Positions 9,421-20,329 of a stretch of DNA of 64,000 nt are shown piece after piece. Position numbers and translations under genes: made by a program. Origin of the DNA: Nocardioides sp. 1609 (GTDB taxonomy: Bacteria > Actinomycetota > Actinomycetes > Propionibacteriales > Nocardioidaceae); contig NZ_SPUJ01000003.1 in NCBI RefSeq assembly GCF_004522105.1, positions 62,001 to 126,000 on the forward strand, in the 5' to 3' direction. Within the stretch, counting starts at the first letter, position 1. Each line of letters starts with the position of its first letter. The notes below the pieces were generated by a model. It ran no database searches. It had not been told where the DNA came from and worked only from the letters and a program-made list of their open reading frames with translations.

Positions 9421-10764
9421 ATGAGCGATCCGGTGATGTTCACCCTCGACCCGTCCGAGGAGGTCACGCACTGGTACAACATCGTCGCGGACCTCCCGAC
9501 CCCGCCTCCGCCGCCGCTGCACCCGGGCACGCACCAGCCGGTGGGCCCCGACGACCTGGCGCCGCTGTTCCCGATGGAGCTGATCGCCCAGGAGGTCACC
9601 GGCGAGCGGTACGTCGAGATCCCCGAGCCGGTGCTCGAGGTCTACCGGCAGTACCGGCCGAGCCCGCTGCACCGCGCCCGGCGCTGGGAGCAGAAGCTCG
9701 GCACGAAGGCCCGGATCTACTACAAGTACGAGGGTGTCTCCCCCGCCGGCTCGCACAAGACCAACACGGCGATCCCGCAGGTCTACTACAACGCCGTCAA
9801 CGGCATCACCCGGCTGACCACCGAGACCGGCGCCGGTCAGTGGGGCACCGCGCTGTCGTACGCGTGCTCGCTGTTCGACGTCGAGTGCGAGGTGTGGCAG
9901 GTCGGGGCGTCCTACGACACCAAGCCGCAGCGCCGCACGCTGATCGAGGTGTTCGGCGGGAAGGTCCACCGCTCCCCGAGCCGGCTCACCGAGTCGGGGA
10001 GGGCGTTCGCCGAGGACCACCCGGGCTCGCTCGGCATCGCGATCTCCGAGGCGGTCGAGCTGGCGGCGAAGGACGAGGGCGCCAAGTACGCCCTCGGGTC
10101 CGTGCTCAACCACGTGCTGCTGCACCAGACGGTGATCGGCGAGGAGGCGTTGCGCCAGCTCGCCAAGGCGGGCGAGACGAGGGTCGACCTCGTCGTCGGC
10201 TGCGCCGGCGGCGGGTCGAACTTCGCCGGCCTCGCGTTCCCGTTCCTGCGCGAGAAGCTCGCCGGCACCCAGGACCCGCGGATCCTCGCCGTGGAGCCGA
10301 CGAGCTGCCCCACGCTCACCCGCGGCGAGTACCGCTACGACTTCGGCGACACCGCCGGCCTCACGCCGCTGATGAAGATGTACACCCTGGGCCACGACTT
10401 CGTGCCGTCGCCGATCCACGCCGGCGGCCTGCGCTACCACGGGATGGCGCCGCTGGTCTCCCACGCGGTGCACGAGGGTCTGATCGAGGCGACCGCCCTG
10501 CACCAGCGCGAGTGCTTCGAGGCCGCGGTCGAGTTCGCCCGCACCCAGGGCGTCGTCCCCGCCCCGGAGTCCTCGCACGCCCTGGCCCAGGTCCGTCGCG
10601 AGGCCCTGGCCGCGACCGACGAGCAGGTCATCGTCGTCGGTCTCTCGGGTCACGGTCTCCTCGAGCTCGGTGCCTACGAGAGCTTCCTGGCCGGCCGCCT
10701 CGAGGACGACGCCCTCTCCGACGCCGACCTCGACGCGGCGCTGGCGGGGGTCCCCACGATCTGA
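9421..10764 (+). CDS. TrpB2-type tryptophan synthase beta-like PLP enzyme
   Basis: A 447-residue PLP enzyme of the TrpB2 branch. The catalytic lysine lies in [11 protein letters not shown] (residues about 110-120), the phosphate-binding glycine loop is [11 protein letters not shown], and the long N-terminal extension ([15 protein letters not shown]) with the [14 protein letters not shown] segment typifies TrpB2 rather than canonical TrpB. TrpB2 condenses indole with serine to tryptophan, usually as a stand-alone salvage enzyme. No trpA or other trp gene is adjacent, which fits that role. Start ATG 9421 gives the expected family length. Confidence 0.9.
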   Translation: MSDPVMFTLDPSEEVTHWYNIVADLPTPPPPPLHPGTHQPVGPDDLAPLFPMELIAQEVTGERYVEIPEPVLEVYRQYRPSPLHRARRWEQKLGTKARIYYKYEGVSPAGSHKTNTAIPQVYYNAVNGITRLTTETGAGQWGTALSYACSLFDVECEVWQVGASYDTKPQRRTLIEVFGGKVHRSPSRLTESGRAFAEDHPGSLGIAISEAVELAAKDEGAKYALGSVLNHVLLHQTVIGEEALRQLAKAGETRVDLVVGCAGGGSNFAGLAFPFLREKLAGTQDPRILAVEPTSCPTLTRGEYRYDFGDTAGLTPLMKMYTLGHDFVPSPIHAGGLRYHGMAPLVSHAVHEGLIEATALHQRECFEAAVEFARTQGVVPAPESSHALAQVRREALAATDEQVIVVGLSGHGLLELGAYESFLAGRLEDDALSDADLDAALAGVPTI

Positions 10765-10860
10765 CCCGTCAGGTGCGCGGACGCCGCACGCCGACCGGGA
10801 CGCGCGGAGGTCGAGGAGGCCCAGGAGGGCCCGGAGGGCCGAGGCGTGCGGCGGGCGACG
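10765..10860. terminator. inverted repeat between convergent trpB2 and recQ
   Basis: The 96-bp convergent gap carries 11-nt arms cgccgcacgcc (10782-10792) and ggcgtgcggcg (10843-10853) separated by a GC-rich 50-nt loop. No T-run follows. It may act as a weak bidirectional terminator. Confidence 0.35.
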
Positions 10861-12960
<2,100 letters not shown>

Positions 12961-13123
12961 GGGGTGTGTCTACCAGCGGCCACCGACGGCCCGCTCCGGC
13001 CCTCCACAGGGGACCGCACCGGCCGGCACCGCGTCGGGCCCGAGGCTCGCGCCGGCCTAGACCACCGGAGGGCCTGACAGGTTTCCCCCAGGATTCCGAA
13101 AGCCTCGTGAGGACGCTGTCGAC

Positions 13124-13321
13124 ATGCGCCAGAACCCCACGCCACGTCGCACCACCACGACCACCTCCGGCAGCGCGGGCTCCGTCGTCCTGGAGGAGCT
13201 GCCGGCCGCCGAGTCGGGCCCGGACCGCGTCGTCTTCGTCACGAACGCCGTGCGCCGTCGCGGCGGGCTCCGCACCCGCGGCGAGCAGCACCGTCCGGTG
13301 CTGGCCGTCGTCGTCCGCTGA
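13124..13321 (+). CDS. small hypothetical protein
   Basis: A 65-residue reading frame in the gap between recQ and the M13 peptidase. All but about four of its codons end in G or C, as in neighbouring genes, and there is no better frame on either strand; this supports real coding. The N-terminus is Thr/Arg-rich, followed by VVLEELPAAES and VVFVTNAVRRRGG. There is no signal peptide or membrane segment. A weak GAGG lies 13 nt upstream of the ATG. Function unknown. Confidence 0.5.
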   Translation: MRQNPTPRRTTTTTSGSAGSVVLEELPAAESGPDRVVFVTNAVRRRGGLRTRGEQHRPVLAVVVR

Positions 13322-13352
13322 GCGGGGGCTCGGCGGACCGACGGCGCCGCCG

Positions 13353-15323
13353 CTACCAGATGCGGACCCGCGCGGCCGGGTCGAGCCACAGCCCGTCGCC
13401 CTCGACGGTGCCGAAGACCTCGTGGAACTCGTCGAGGTTGCGCACGATGTTGGCGCGGAACTCCGGCGGGCTGTGGGGGTCGACGGTGAGGTACTGCTGC
13501 TCCTGCTCCGGGCGCCGCTTGGTGCGCCAGACGAAGGCCCAGTTGAGGAACAGCGTCTCGCGCCCCTCCTGGGTGGTCTCCTCGCCGTGCCGGGCGCGGT
13601 TGATCGCGTAGGCCTTGAGGGCGATGGTGAGGCCGCCGAGGTCGCCGATGTTCTCGCCGACTGTGAGTGCGCCGTTGACCCGCTCGCCGGGGAGGGCACG
13701 CGGCTCGAAGACGTCGTACTGCTCGACGAGGGCCTTGGACTTCAGCTCGAAGGCGGCCTTGTCGTCGGGGGTCCACCAGTCGTTGAGGTTGCCCTGGCCG
13801 TCGTACTGCGCGCCCTGGTCGTCGAAGCCGTGGCCGACCTCGTGGCCGATGACGGCACCGATGCCGCCGTAGTTCTCGGCCGGGACGGCGTCCGGGCTGA
13901 AGAACGGGCTCTGCAGGATCCCGGCCGGGAAGCAGATCTCGTTGGTGCCGGGGTTGTAGTAGGCGTTGACGGTCTGCGGCAGCATGAACCACTCGTCGCG
14001 ATCGACCGGCGCCCCGATCTTCGCGAGCTGGCGGTCGGTCTCGAACGCCGACGCCGCGTGCACGTTGCCGAGCAGGTCGTCGCGGGTGACCCGGAGCCCG
14101 GAGTAGTCGCGGAACCGCTCGGGGTAGCCGATCTTGGGCCGGAAGGTCGCGAGCTTCTCGTAGGCCCGTTCCTTGGTGGTGTCGGTCATCCAGTCGAGCG
14201 CGGAGATCGACTGCCGGTAGGCCTCCATCAGGTCGGCGACCAGCTCGTCCATCAGGGCCTTGGACGCCGGGGGGAAGTGCCGCGCGACGTACTCCTTGCC
14301 GACCGCCTCGCCCATCGCGCCCTCGACGAAGGCGACGCCGCGCTTCCACCGGGCGCGCAGCTCGGGCGTGCCGTTGAGGGTGCGGCCGTAGAAGTCGAAG
14401 TTGGTCTCCACGAGCTCGTCGGTGAGGTAGGCCGCGCACGAGCGTAGGACGTGGCTGAGCAGCCAGGCCCTCCAGTCCTCGAGCGGGACGTCGGCGAGCA
14501 CCGTCGAGAGGTGCTCGAAGTACGACGGCTGCCGCACGCACACCTCGGCGATGGTGGCGCGGTTGCCGCCGAGGTTGGTGACGTAGGCGTCCCAGTCGAA
14601 GCCGGGGCAGAGCTCGACGAGCTGGTCGCGGGTCATCAGGTTGTAGGTGCGCTGGACGTCGCGGGTCTCCGCGCGCTCCCAGTGCCCGGCGGCCAGCCGG
14701 GTGTCGATCGCCAGGACGGTGGCCGCCGCGGCGTCGGCGTCCTCGTGCCCGCCCAGCGCGAGCAGCCGCGTCAGGTAGGCGAGGTAGGCCTCGCGCTTGT
14801 CGGCGAACTTGTCGTCGCGGTAGTAGGACTCGTCGGGCAGGCCGAGCCCGCCCTGGACGAGGTTGACGAGGTAGCGGTCGGAGTTCTTGTCGTCGTTGTC
14901 GATGTAGGAGCCGAACAGGCCGTGGCCGCCGAGCCGCTCGAACTCACCGAGGAACGCCGCCAGGTCGCGGACGTCGCGCAACCCGTCGACGGCGGCGACG
15001 AGCGGCCGCAGCGGCTCGATCCCCCGCGCGTTGATCGCGTCGGTGTCCATGAAGGAGGCGAAGAGGTCGCCGATCTTGCGGGCGTCCTCGTCGTCCGGCC
15101 CGACGTCGCCGCGGGCGGTGGCGAGGGCCAGGGACTCGATGATCTCCTTCACCTGCGCCTCCGCCGCGTCGGCGAGCTGCACGAACGGGCCCCAGCTCGA
15201 GCGGTCGCTGGGGATCTCCACCGTGTCGAGCCAGCGGCCGTTGACGTGACCGAAGAGGTCGTCCTGCGGGCGGATGTCGAGGTCCATGCCCTCGCGGGCG
15301 TCGTCGAGAATGCTCACGATCAT
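13353..15323 (-). CDS. M13-family (neprilysin/PepO) zinc metallopeptidase
   Basis: About 656 residues, the usual M13 length. It has the zinc motif IGHEVGHGFDDQG (HExxH), the downstream glutamate in ENIGDLGG (ExxxD), the NAYYNPGTNEI substrate-binding segment, and a C-terminus ending in a Trp as the family usually does. No signal peptide is visible, so it is probably cytoplasmic like PepO-type actinobacterial homologues; it would cleave short peptides. I give ATG 15323, but a GTG at 15317 is attractive because TAGGCT lies 8 nt before it, compatible with a leaderless start. Confidence 0.92.
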   Translation of the reverse strand: MIVSILDDAREGMDLDIRPQDDLFGHVNGRWLDTVEIPSDRSSWGPFVQLADAAEAQVKEIIESLALATARGDVGPDDEDARKIGDLFASFMDTDAINARGIEPLRPLVAAVDGLRDVRDLAAFLGEFERLGGHGLFGSYIDNDDKNSDRYLVNLVQGGLGLPDESYYRDDKFADKREAYLAYLTRLLALGGHEDADAAAATVLAIDTRLAAGHWERAETRDVQRTYNLMTRDQLVELCPGFDWDAYVTNLGGNRATIAEVCVRQPSYFEHLSTVLADVPLEDWRAWLLSHVLRSCAAYLTDELVETNFDFYGRTLNGTPELRARWKRGVAFVEGAMGEAVGKEYVARHFPPASKALMDELVADLMEAYRQSISALDWMTDTTKERAYEKLATFRPKIGYPERFRDYSGLRVTRDDLLGNVHAASAFETDRQLAKIGAPVDRDEWFMLPQTVNAYYNPGTNEICFPAGILQSPFFSPDAVPAENYGGIGAVIGHEVGHGFDDQGAQYDGQGNLNDWWTPDDKAAFELKSKALVEQYDVFEPRALPGERVNGALTVGENIGDLGGLTIALKAYAINRARHGEETTQEGRETLFLNWAFVWRTKRRPEQEQQYLTVDPHSPPEFRANIVRNLDEFHEVFGTVEGDGLWLDPAARVRIW

Positions 15324-15325
15324 CG

Positions 15326-15331
15326 AGCCTA
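15326..15331 (-). promoter_or_regulatory. -10 hexamer TAGGCT for M13 peptidase
   Basis: TAGGCT is only 2 nt before ATG 15323 but 8 nt before GTG 15317. If it is the -10, the mRNA would begin at or near the GTG, making that the true start. Confidence 0.45.
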
Positions 15332-15352
15332 TCCGCCGGGGCCCGACGTCCG

Positions 15353-15358
15353 TAGGGT
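15353..15358 (+). promoter_or_regulatory. -10 hexamer TAGGGT, leaderless monooxygenase-fold gene
   Basis: TAGGGT ends 7 nt before ATG 15366. The 42-bp divergent gap leaves room for little else, so both flanking genes probably have leaderless transcripts. Confidence 0.5.
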
Positions 15359-15365
15359 CGCGGGC

Positions 15366-15659
15366 ATGACCTCCTCGTTGCGCGTCGTCGCCACCGTCCC
15401 GATCGACCCTGCCCGCGCCGCCGACGCGGCGCCGGCCCTGGCGGCGCTCGCCGAGGCCTCTCGGGGCGACGCGGGGTGCCTCGCCTACGACGTCTACGAG
15501 TCGGCCGCGGTGCCCGGGCTCTTCGTCACGGTCGAGGAGTGGGAGTCGCAGGCCGACCTCGACCTCCACATGACCCAGCCCCACGTCGCCACGGCGTTCG
15601 AGGTCGCCGGGCCCCTGCTGCAGGGCGAGGTCGCGATCCACCCGCTCACCTCGCTCTGA
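15366..15659 (+). CDS. antibiotic biosynthesis monooxygenase (ABM)-fold protein
   Basis: A 97-residue ferredoxin-like ABM-domain protein. The pattern LRVVATVPIDPA, then GCLAYDVYESAAVPGLF and EEWESQADLDLHMTQPH, matches the YgiN/ABM family, including the conserved W-x4-L-x2-H segment. These small dimers include quinol and heme monooxygenases. The specific substrate is unknown. It is divergent from the M13 gene and convergent with the ComB-like gene 16 nt downstream. Confidence 0.8.
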   Translation: MTSSLRVVATVPIDPARAADAAPALAALAEASRGDAGCLAYDVYESAAVPGLFVTVEEWESQADLDLHMTQPHVATAFEVAGPLLQGEVAIHPLTSL

Positions 15660-15675
15660 CGTCCGCCCGGCGGGA

Positions 15676-16509
15676 CTACCGCACGGGGGCGGGGCGGAAC
15701 GCGCCGTCGGCGAGGAGCGGCACGGTGGTGCTGGCGTCGGTCTCGGCGGCGATCCGGACGTCGGCGGCGAAGCCCCGGGTGACGAGCTCGGCGCCGCTGG
15801 CGCAGGCGAGCAGGGAGTCCCGCAGCGTCCCGGCGACGGCGCGGTACGCCGCCGCGGCGTGCGCCGCCTCGGGGCTCGCGACGCCGGGTCCGACGGCGTC
15901 CTCGAGCGCGGCCAGGACGGCGCCGGCGCCCCAGAGGTCCTCGACGGCCGGGCGGAGGGTGCCGTCGGGCCAGCGCTCGCCGGCCGCGACGACGGCGACG
16001 GTCGCGCCGTCGGCGACCAGCGGGGTCAGCCAGGCCGCGACCGCGCCGGCGTTGCGCAACGACGCCCCGACCACCGCGCAGCCGCGGTCGGCGAGGGCGA
16101 AGCAGATCGCCGAGCCGTTCGGCGAGGGCAGGACCAGGCGTGCGGGCACGTCGGCCGGGGCGAGCGAGGCCAGGCTCGCCGGCGAGAGGGAGACCCCCGC
16201 CTGACCGTACCGCGCCTCGAGTCGTCCGACGGCCAGGACGGCGTGCCGTTCCGCGGCGTGGGCCGCGGCCCGCTCGTCCCGCCAGCGGTAGGGGTGGACC
16301 GTGACGCCGCGGTCGAGCGCGACGACCAGCGTCGTGGTGAACGACAGCACGTCGACCACCACGGCAACGTCCGCCGGGACGTCCGCCGGGACGTCCGCCG
16401 GGACGTCCGCCGGCACGCCGGCAGCGACCGCCGCCGCGCCGGTCGGCCCCCACTCCAGCCGGACCCGGTGCCCGGCCTGGGTGTGGGCGGGGTCGAACGG
16501 GTCAGTCAC
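15676..16509 (-). CDS. ComB-like 2-phosphosulfolactate phosphatase family protein
   Basis: 277 residues. Key motifs are VVVDVLSFTTT (near residue 50), LPSPNGSAICF, the AGERW stretch, and LRPAVEDLWGAGA, all characteristic of the ComB family. In methanogens ComB hydrolyses 2-phosphosulfolactate in coenzyme M synthesis. No other CoM gene is nearby, so the physiological substrate here is open. A fourfold in-frame PADV repeat precedes the core domain. The gene overlaps the end of the upstream quinone oxidoreductase by 8 nt, indicating one operon. Confidence 0.8.
   Translation of the reverse strand: MTDPFDPAHTQAGHRVRLEWGPTGAAAVAAGVPADVPADVPADVPADVAVVVDVLSFTTTLVVALDRGVTVHPYRWRDERAAAHAAERHAVLAVGRLEARYGQAGVSLSPASLASLAPADVPARLVLPSPNGSAICFALADRGCAVVGASLRNAGAVAAWLTPLVADGATVAVVAAGERWPDGTLRPAVEDLWGAGAVLAALEDAVGPGVASPEAAHAAAAYRAVAGTLRDSLLACASGAELVTRGFAADVRIAAETDASTTVPLLADGAFRPAPVR
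16367..16414. repeat. 12-bp tandem repeat, four units, in frame
   Basis: Four copies of acgtccgccggg (the last ends in c) lie inside the ComB-like gene and encode PADV repeated four times on the minus strand. Being a multiple of three, copy-number change would keep the frame. Confidence 0.9.
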
Positions 16510-17467
16510 GGACCCGGACGACGAGCTTGCCGAGCGCCCGGCGCTCGTCCATGTCGACGAGGGCCTGGCCGAAGTCCTCGAGGTCGTAGAGCCGGCCGAC
16601 CGGGGGCCTGACCGCCCCGGACTCGATCATCGGCACCAGCCGCGCCCACTGCTCCTGCATGTAGCCCGGCGTGCTCATGGCGAACTCACCCCAGGCCGCG
16701 CCGCGCACGTCGGTGTTGGTGAGCAGCAGCCGGTTCACCTTGACCTCGGGGATGCCGAGGCCGGAGGCGAAGCCGAGCACGATCAGGCGACCCTGGCGGC
16801 GCAGGCAGCGCAGCGAGTCGAGGAACGCCGGACCGCCCACGATGTCGGCGACCAGGTCGACGCCGGCGCCGCCGGTGAGCTCCTTGACGGCGTCCTTGAA
16901 GCCCTCGAGCAGGACGACGTCGTCGGCTCCCGCGTCGGTCGCGGTCTGCTTCTTCGCCTCGGTGCTGACGACGCCGATCACCCGCGCGCCCATCCCCTTG
17001 GCGACCTGGATGGTCGCGGTGCCGAGGCCGCCGGCCGCGCCGTGCACCAGCACGGTCTCGCCGGAGCGCAGTCCGCCGCGCTCGTGGAGGGCGAACTCGG
17101 CGGTCAGATAGTTCATGGGCAGGGCCGCGCCCTCGTCGTACGACATCGCGTCCGGCAGCGCGAAGGTGAACTCGGCCGGGATCGCCACCCGCTCCTGCGC
17201 GCCGCCCCAGCCGCCGACCGCCGCGACCCGCTGGCCGGGTTCGAAGCCGCCGCCGCTGATCACCGTGCCCGCGACGTCCACCCCGAGCGAGAAGGGCGGG
17301 TCCGGCTTCATCTGGTACTCGCCGCGACTGAGCAGCAGGTCGGGGAACGCGACGCCGACGCGGTGCACCTCGACCAGGACGTCGGCGGGTCCGGGTGTCG
17401 GCTCGGGGACGTCGTTGACGACGAGGTCGGAGGGTCCGGTGAGGGTGACGACCTGGAGTGCGCGCAT
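16502..17467 (-). CDS. NADPH:quinone oxidoreductase family protein (zinc-free MDR)
   Basis: 321 residues of the medium-chain dehydrogenase/reductase superfamily, quinone-oxidoreductase branch. The Rossmann motif is LVHGAAGGLGTATIQVAKGM. The catalytic domain begins MRALQVVTLTGPSDL and has DLLLSRGEYQ with no zinc-binding cysteines. The C-terminus LVDMDERRALGKLVVRV is typical. It reduces quinones or enoyl compounds with NADPH. ATG 17467 gives the family's usual N-terminus; an ATG 9 nt upstream (17476) is possible. Its stop overlaps the ComB-like gene. Confidence 0.88.
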   Translation of the reverse strand: MRALQVVTLTGPSDLVVNDVPEPTPGPADVLVEVHRVGVAFPDLLLSRGEYQMKPDPPFSLGVDVAGTVISGGGFEPGQRVAAVGGWGGAQERVAIPAEFTFALPDAMSYDEGAALPMNYLTAEFALHERGGLRSGETVLVHGAAGGLGTATIQVAKGMGARVIGVVSTEAKKQTATDAGADDVVLLEGFKDAVKELTGGAGVDLVADIVGGPAFLDSLRCLRRQGRLIVLGFASGLGIPEVKVNRLLLTNTDVRGAAWGEFAMSTPGYMQEQWARLVPMIESGAVRPPVGRLYDLEDFGQALVDMDERRALGKLVVRVRD

Positions 17468-17553
17468 GACGGCCATCCAACCAGCGCCCCGGTGCCGGCC
17501 CGCCGGGGTGCGTCCCAGCGGCCGGATGACCGGCCCTCGTGCCCGCCACGGCA

Positions 17554-17624
17554 GCGCCGCGAGACCGACGCCGCGAGACCGGCGCCGCGAGACTGGCGCC
17601 GCGAGACCGGCGCCGCGAGACCGA
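17554..17624. repeat. 14-bp tandem repeat, five units
   Basis: Five head-to-tail copies of cgccgcgagaccg plus one variable base (a or g), with a single internal change in copy three. The array lies in the 262-bp divergent gap between the quinone oxidoreductase and the SGNH hydrolase. No gene is supported there. A TTGACG hexamer at 17662-17667, between the array and the hydrolase start, is a possible -35. Confidence 0.8.
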
Positions 17625-17738
17625 CGACCGCGCCCGGAGGAACCTTCCCCGGCGTCGGCCCTTGACGTCCCCCGGCGGTCGGCGAAGGATGCGAACAACG
17701 GTTCGCGTTCGTGGGCCGTGTCTCTCGGGAGGTCCACC

Positions 17739-19169
17739 ATGTCCACACGAGCCACCAGCCCCGCAGGCGGGCGCCGAGCGATCAGGCGGACGGCGGCCGT
17801 CGCGACGGCCGCGCTCGCGCTCGCGTCCCTGAGTGCCGCCGGCCAGGCCCGGGCGGCCGACCCGGCCCTCGGTCCCGTCGAGCAGGAGCGCACCGCCCCG
17901 GTCGAGCAGGAGCTCGGCGGGGTCGAGCAGGAGCGCGGCGGCGTCGAGCAGGAGCGCACGGTCGCGGCGGAGCCGGCTGCGGCGGCCGCCGCCGACCTGC
18001 CGTCGACCGCGGTCGCCATGGGCGACTCGTTCATCAGCGGCGAGGGCGCCGGCGACTACGCCGCGGTCACCGACCAGCACGGCGTCAGCCAGGGTTTCCC
18101 GGGCTGGTCGGCCCCCAACGCCAACCCCTACTTCTGCCACCGCTCGCCGAACGCGAGCATCGCGGTCGCCGACCTGCCCGGCATCGCCCAGCGGGTCAAC
18201 ATCGCCTGCAGCGGCGCGCAGCCGCAGGACATGGCGAACCCGTCGAGCGCCCGCGAGAGCGGTCGGACCGTCGCCAGCCAGATCGACCAGCTCCGCCAGG
18301 TCGCGGCCACCGGCGACATCGACCTGGTGCTGATCGGACTGGGCTCCAACAACGCCCAGTTCACCTTCGGCACCGTGGCCGCCGAGTGTGCCGGCCGCTT
18401 CGTCGGCGACGGCTACACCGGCTGGTGGGAGGTCTGGATCGACCTCATCAACTGGATCAACGGCACCGAGCTCAACGAGGACCCCTGCACCGACGCCGAC
18501 CTCGGCAGCCCGGCGCAGTTCGCGGCCGCCCAGGCCGACACCACCGCCGCCCTGCGCCAGGTGGTCGACGTCCTGGCCGAGATCGACCCCGACGGCCAGC
18601 ACCGGATCGTGCTGCAGGACTACACCAACCCGCTGCCCGAGGCCTTCGCCGACCCGTACCTCACCGAGGCCGGCCGCGACGACGAGCGCGACAAGTACCG
18701 CGGACTGGTCGACGAGCGGTACGCCGCCGGCTGCCCCGCCGACGTCGCCACCCTCGCCCCGGCCCACCGGTTCAGCCAGGGCCTCGGTGCGATGGTGGGC
18801 GGCGCGGCCGCCACGCTGCGGGCCGAGCGTCCCGGCCTCGACCTCACCTACCTGAACGTGCAGCACGCCTTCGACGGCGCCCGGCTGTGCGAGCAGGCAG
18901 GCAGCCCGGGCAACGCCCTGGCGACCCCGCTGCGGGTGATGGACGGGCCGACCGGCGTCAAGGTCGAGAGCTTCTCGCCGTTCGACAAGCTCGACATCAA
19001 GCGGGTCACCACCACCTGCCAGGACTACTACCAGACCTGCCAGGAGTCGTGGCACCCCAGCGCGGCCGGCCACCAGGTCCTCGGCCAGTGCCTCGCCGAC
19101 GCGTGGGGCGCCGCCGCCGGCGACCTGACCTGCGCGCGCCAGCCCGACGGCTCGGTCAGCGTCGGCTGA
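17739..19169 (+). CDS. secreted SGNH/GDSL hydrolase
   Basis: 476 residues with a clear signal peptide ending near residue 39 (SAAGQARA). Four VEQE repeats (about residues 47-74) follow as a linker. The SGNH core has block I AVAMGDSFISGEG (Ser near residue 95), the block II Gly in NIACSGAQ, block III LIGLGSNNAQF, and block V SWHPSAAGH. It should be an exported esterase or lipase. Six or more Cys residues in the mature part suggest disulfides. The start is set by GGGAGG 6 nt before ATG 17739. The TetR gene follows after 13 nt. Confidence 0.9.
   Translation: MSTRATSPAGGRRAIRRTAAVATAALALASLSAAGQARAADPALGPVEQERTAPVEQELGGVEQERGGVEQERTVAAEPAAAAAADLPSTAVAMGDSFISGEGAGDYAAVTDQHGVSQGFPGWSAPNANPYFCHRSPNASIAVADLPGIAQRVNIACSGAQPQDMANPSSARESGRTVASQIDQLRQVAATGDIDLVLIGLGSNNAQFTFGTVAAECAGRFVGDGYTGWWEVWIDLINWINGTELNEDPCTDADLGSPAQFAAAQADTTAALRQVVDVLAEIDPDGQHRIVLQDYTNPLPEAFADPYLTEAGRDDERDKYRGLVDERYAAGCPADVATLAPAHRFSQGLGAMVGGAAATLRAERPGLDLTYLNVQHAFDGARLCEQAGSPGNALATPLRVMDGPTGVKVESFSPFDKLDIKRVTTTCQDYYQTCQESWHPSAAGHQVLGQCLADAWGAAAGDLTCARQPDGSVSVG
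17877..17955. repeat. VEQE-coding imperfect tandem repeat
   Basis: Four exact copies of gtcgagcaggagc at 17877, 17901, 17922 and 17943, with periods of 24, 21 and 21 bp, encode a Glu/Gln-rich linker after the signal peptide of the SGNH hydrolase. Confidence 0.85.
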
Positions 19170-19182
19170 CGCCCGCCCGCCC

Positions 19183-19782
19183 ATGACCAGCGCCCGCGCG
19201 CCCCAGCAGCACCGGTCCCGTGCCACCGTCGAGCGGATCCTCGACGCGGCGGAGACCGAGATCGGTGAGCTGGGGCTGGCGGGTGCCAGCACCCGCGGCA
19301 TCGCTGCCCGGGCCGGGCTCAGCGTCGGCGCGCTCTACCGGTTCTTCCCCGACAAGGCCGCGGTCTCCGACGCCCTGGCCCGCCGCTACCTCGCCGACCT
19401 GATGCCGCCCTACGCCACCACGGTCGCGGGCGTCGGACCCGGCGCCGACCTCGACGCGGTCGTCGCCACCCTGGTCGGCCAGGCCGCCGAGCTCCAGCTC
19501 ACCCACCCCGGCTACTACCGGCTCACCGAGGAGCTGCCGCCCGAGTGGGGCGACTCCCCGGCCCACCAGGTGCGCGAGCAGGTGCTCGACCTGTTCACCG
19601 CGGCGATCCGCGCCGCCGGCATCGACGCGCCCGACGCCGACGTCCGCCGCGTCGTCGCCCTCTGCGTCGAGACGGTCCGGCACGCCCTGGTCCGCGCCCC
19701 CGTCCGCCAGGGCCGCGACGCCGCCGTCGACGAGCTCGCCCGGATGGTCTCGGCCTACCTGCGCGCCCGCTTCGCCGTCTGA
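19183..19782 (+). CDS. TetR-family transcriptional regulator
   Basis: 199 residues. The N-terminal HTH is plain: ILDAAETEIGELGL, then TRGIAARAGLSVGALYRFF and PDKAAVSDAL. The C-terminal helical domain presumably binds a small effector. It begins 13 nt after the SGNH hydrolase gene on the same strand, so it probably shares the transcript and may regulate that gene or its own. Two long perfect palindromes begin 18 nt after its stop. Confidence 0.9.
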   Translation: MTSARAPQQHRSRATVERILDAAETEIGELGLAGASTRGIAARAGLSVGALYRFFPDKAAVSDALARRYLADLMPPYATTVAGVGPGADLDAVVATLVGQAAELQLTHPGYYRLTEELPPEWGDSPAHQVREQVLDLFTAAIRAAGIDAPDADVRRVVALCVETVRHALVRAPVRQGRDAAVDELARMVSAYLRARFAV

Positions 19783-19800
19783 GCCGCGTCCGCTGGTCGG

Positions 19801-19826
19801 GATTTCCCCGGTCGACCGGGGAAATC
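19801..19826. repeat. 26-nt perfect palindrome P1
   Basis: gatttccccggtc followed at once by its exact reverse complement, centred on GTCGAC. It directly abuts P2, sharing the C at 19826. A transcribed copy would fold into a nearly loopless hairpin. Confidence 0.9.
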
Positions 19827-19863
19827 TGAACTTGTCGACCGGGATCCCGGTCGACAAGTTCAG
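19826..19863. repeat. 38-nt perfect palindrome P2
   Basis: A 19-nt arm (ctgaacttgtcgaccggga) and its exact reverse complement, centred on GATC. It shares the GTCGACCGG core with P1. Position, between the TetR stop and the DCC-protein start, is compatible with a terminator. The perfect symmetry of two abutting palindromes is unusual for a simple terminator. Confidence 0.9.
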
Positions 19864-19921
19864 GGATGGGCCGCCCAGTCGTGGCCGACGCCGGTTTCGC
19901 TGCCCGAGGGACACTGGAACC

Positions 19922-20302
19922 ATGAGCCCCGACAGCACGGATGCCCGGGGCACGATCGTGTACGACGCCGACTGTGGGTTCTGCACCCGCACCGCCGACT
20001 GGGTCGGATCGCACGGCACCGCGACCACCCAGCCGTGGCAGACCCTCGACCTCGAGCCGCTCGGCCTCACCGTCGACGACGTCACCACCGCGGCGTACTG
20101 GCTGGACGCCGACGGCCGGGTCGCCGCTCGCGGCGCCGGCGCGGTCGCCGCGGCCCTGAAGTCCTGCCCAGGCGGATGGCGGGTGCTCGGCCACCTCGCC
20201 TACGCCAAGCCGGTCCGTCCGCTCGCCGACGTCGTCTACCGCTGGGTCGCGGCGAACCGGTACCGGATGCCGGGAAGCACCGACGCCTGCCGGATCTCCT
20301 AG
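19922..20302 (+). CDS. DCC-family thiol-disulfide oxidoreductase (DUF393)
   Basis: 126 residues. The family signature is YDADCGFCTRTADW near residue 15 (DxDCxxC), with a thioredoxin-like CxxC pair. C-terminal residues (LADVVYRWVAANRYRM) also match DUF393, whose usual YxxxAxxR pattern is present. Such proteins are presumed thiol-disulfide exchange enzymes of unknown partner. The ATG at 19922 gives the motif at the expected place; upstream in-frame sequence lies inside palindrome P2 and is unlikely to be translated. Confidence 0.85.
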   Translation: MSPDSTDARGTIVYDADCGFCTRTADWVGSHGTATTQPWQTLDLEPLGLTVDDVTTAAYWLDADGRVAARGAGAVAAALKSCPGGWRVLGHLAYAKPVRPLADVVYRWVAANRYRMPGSTDACRIS

Positions 20303-20329
20303 CCCGGAGGTCGCGCCGCCCGGTCAGGC

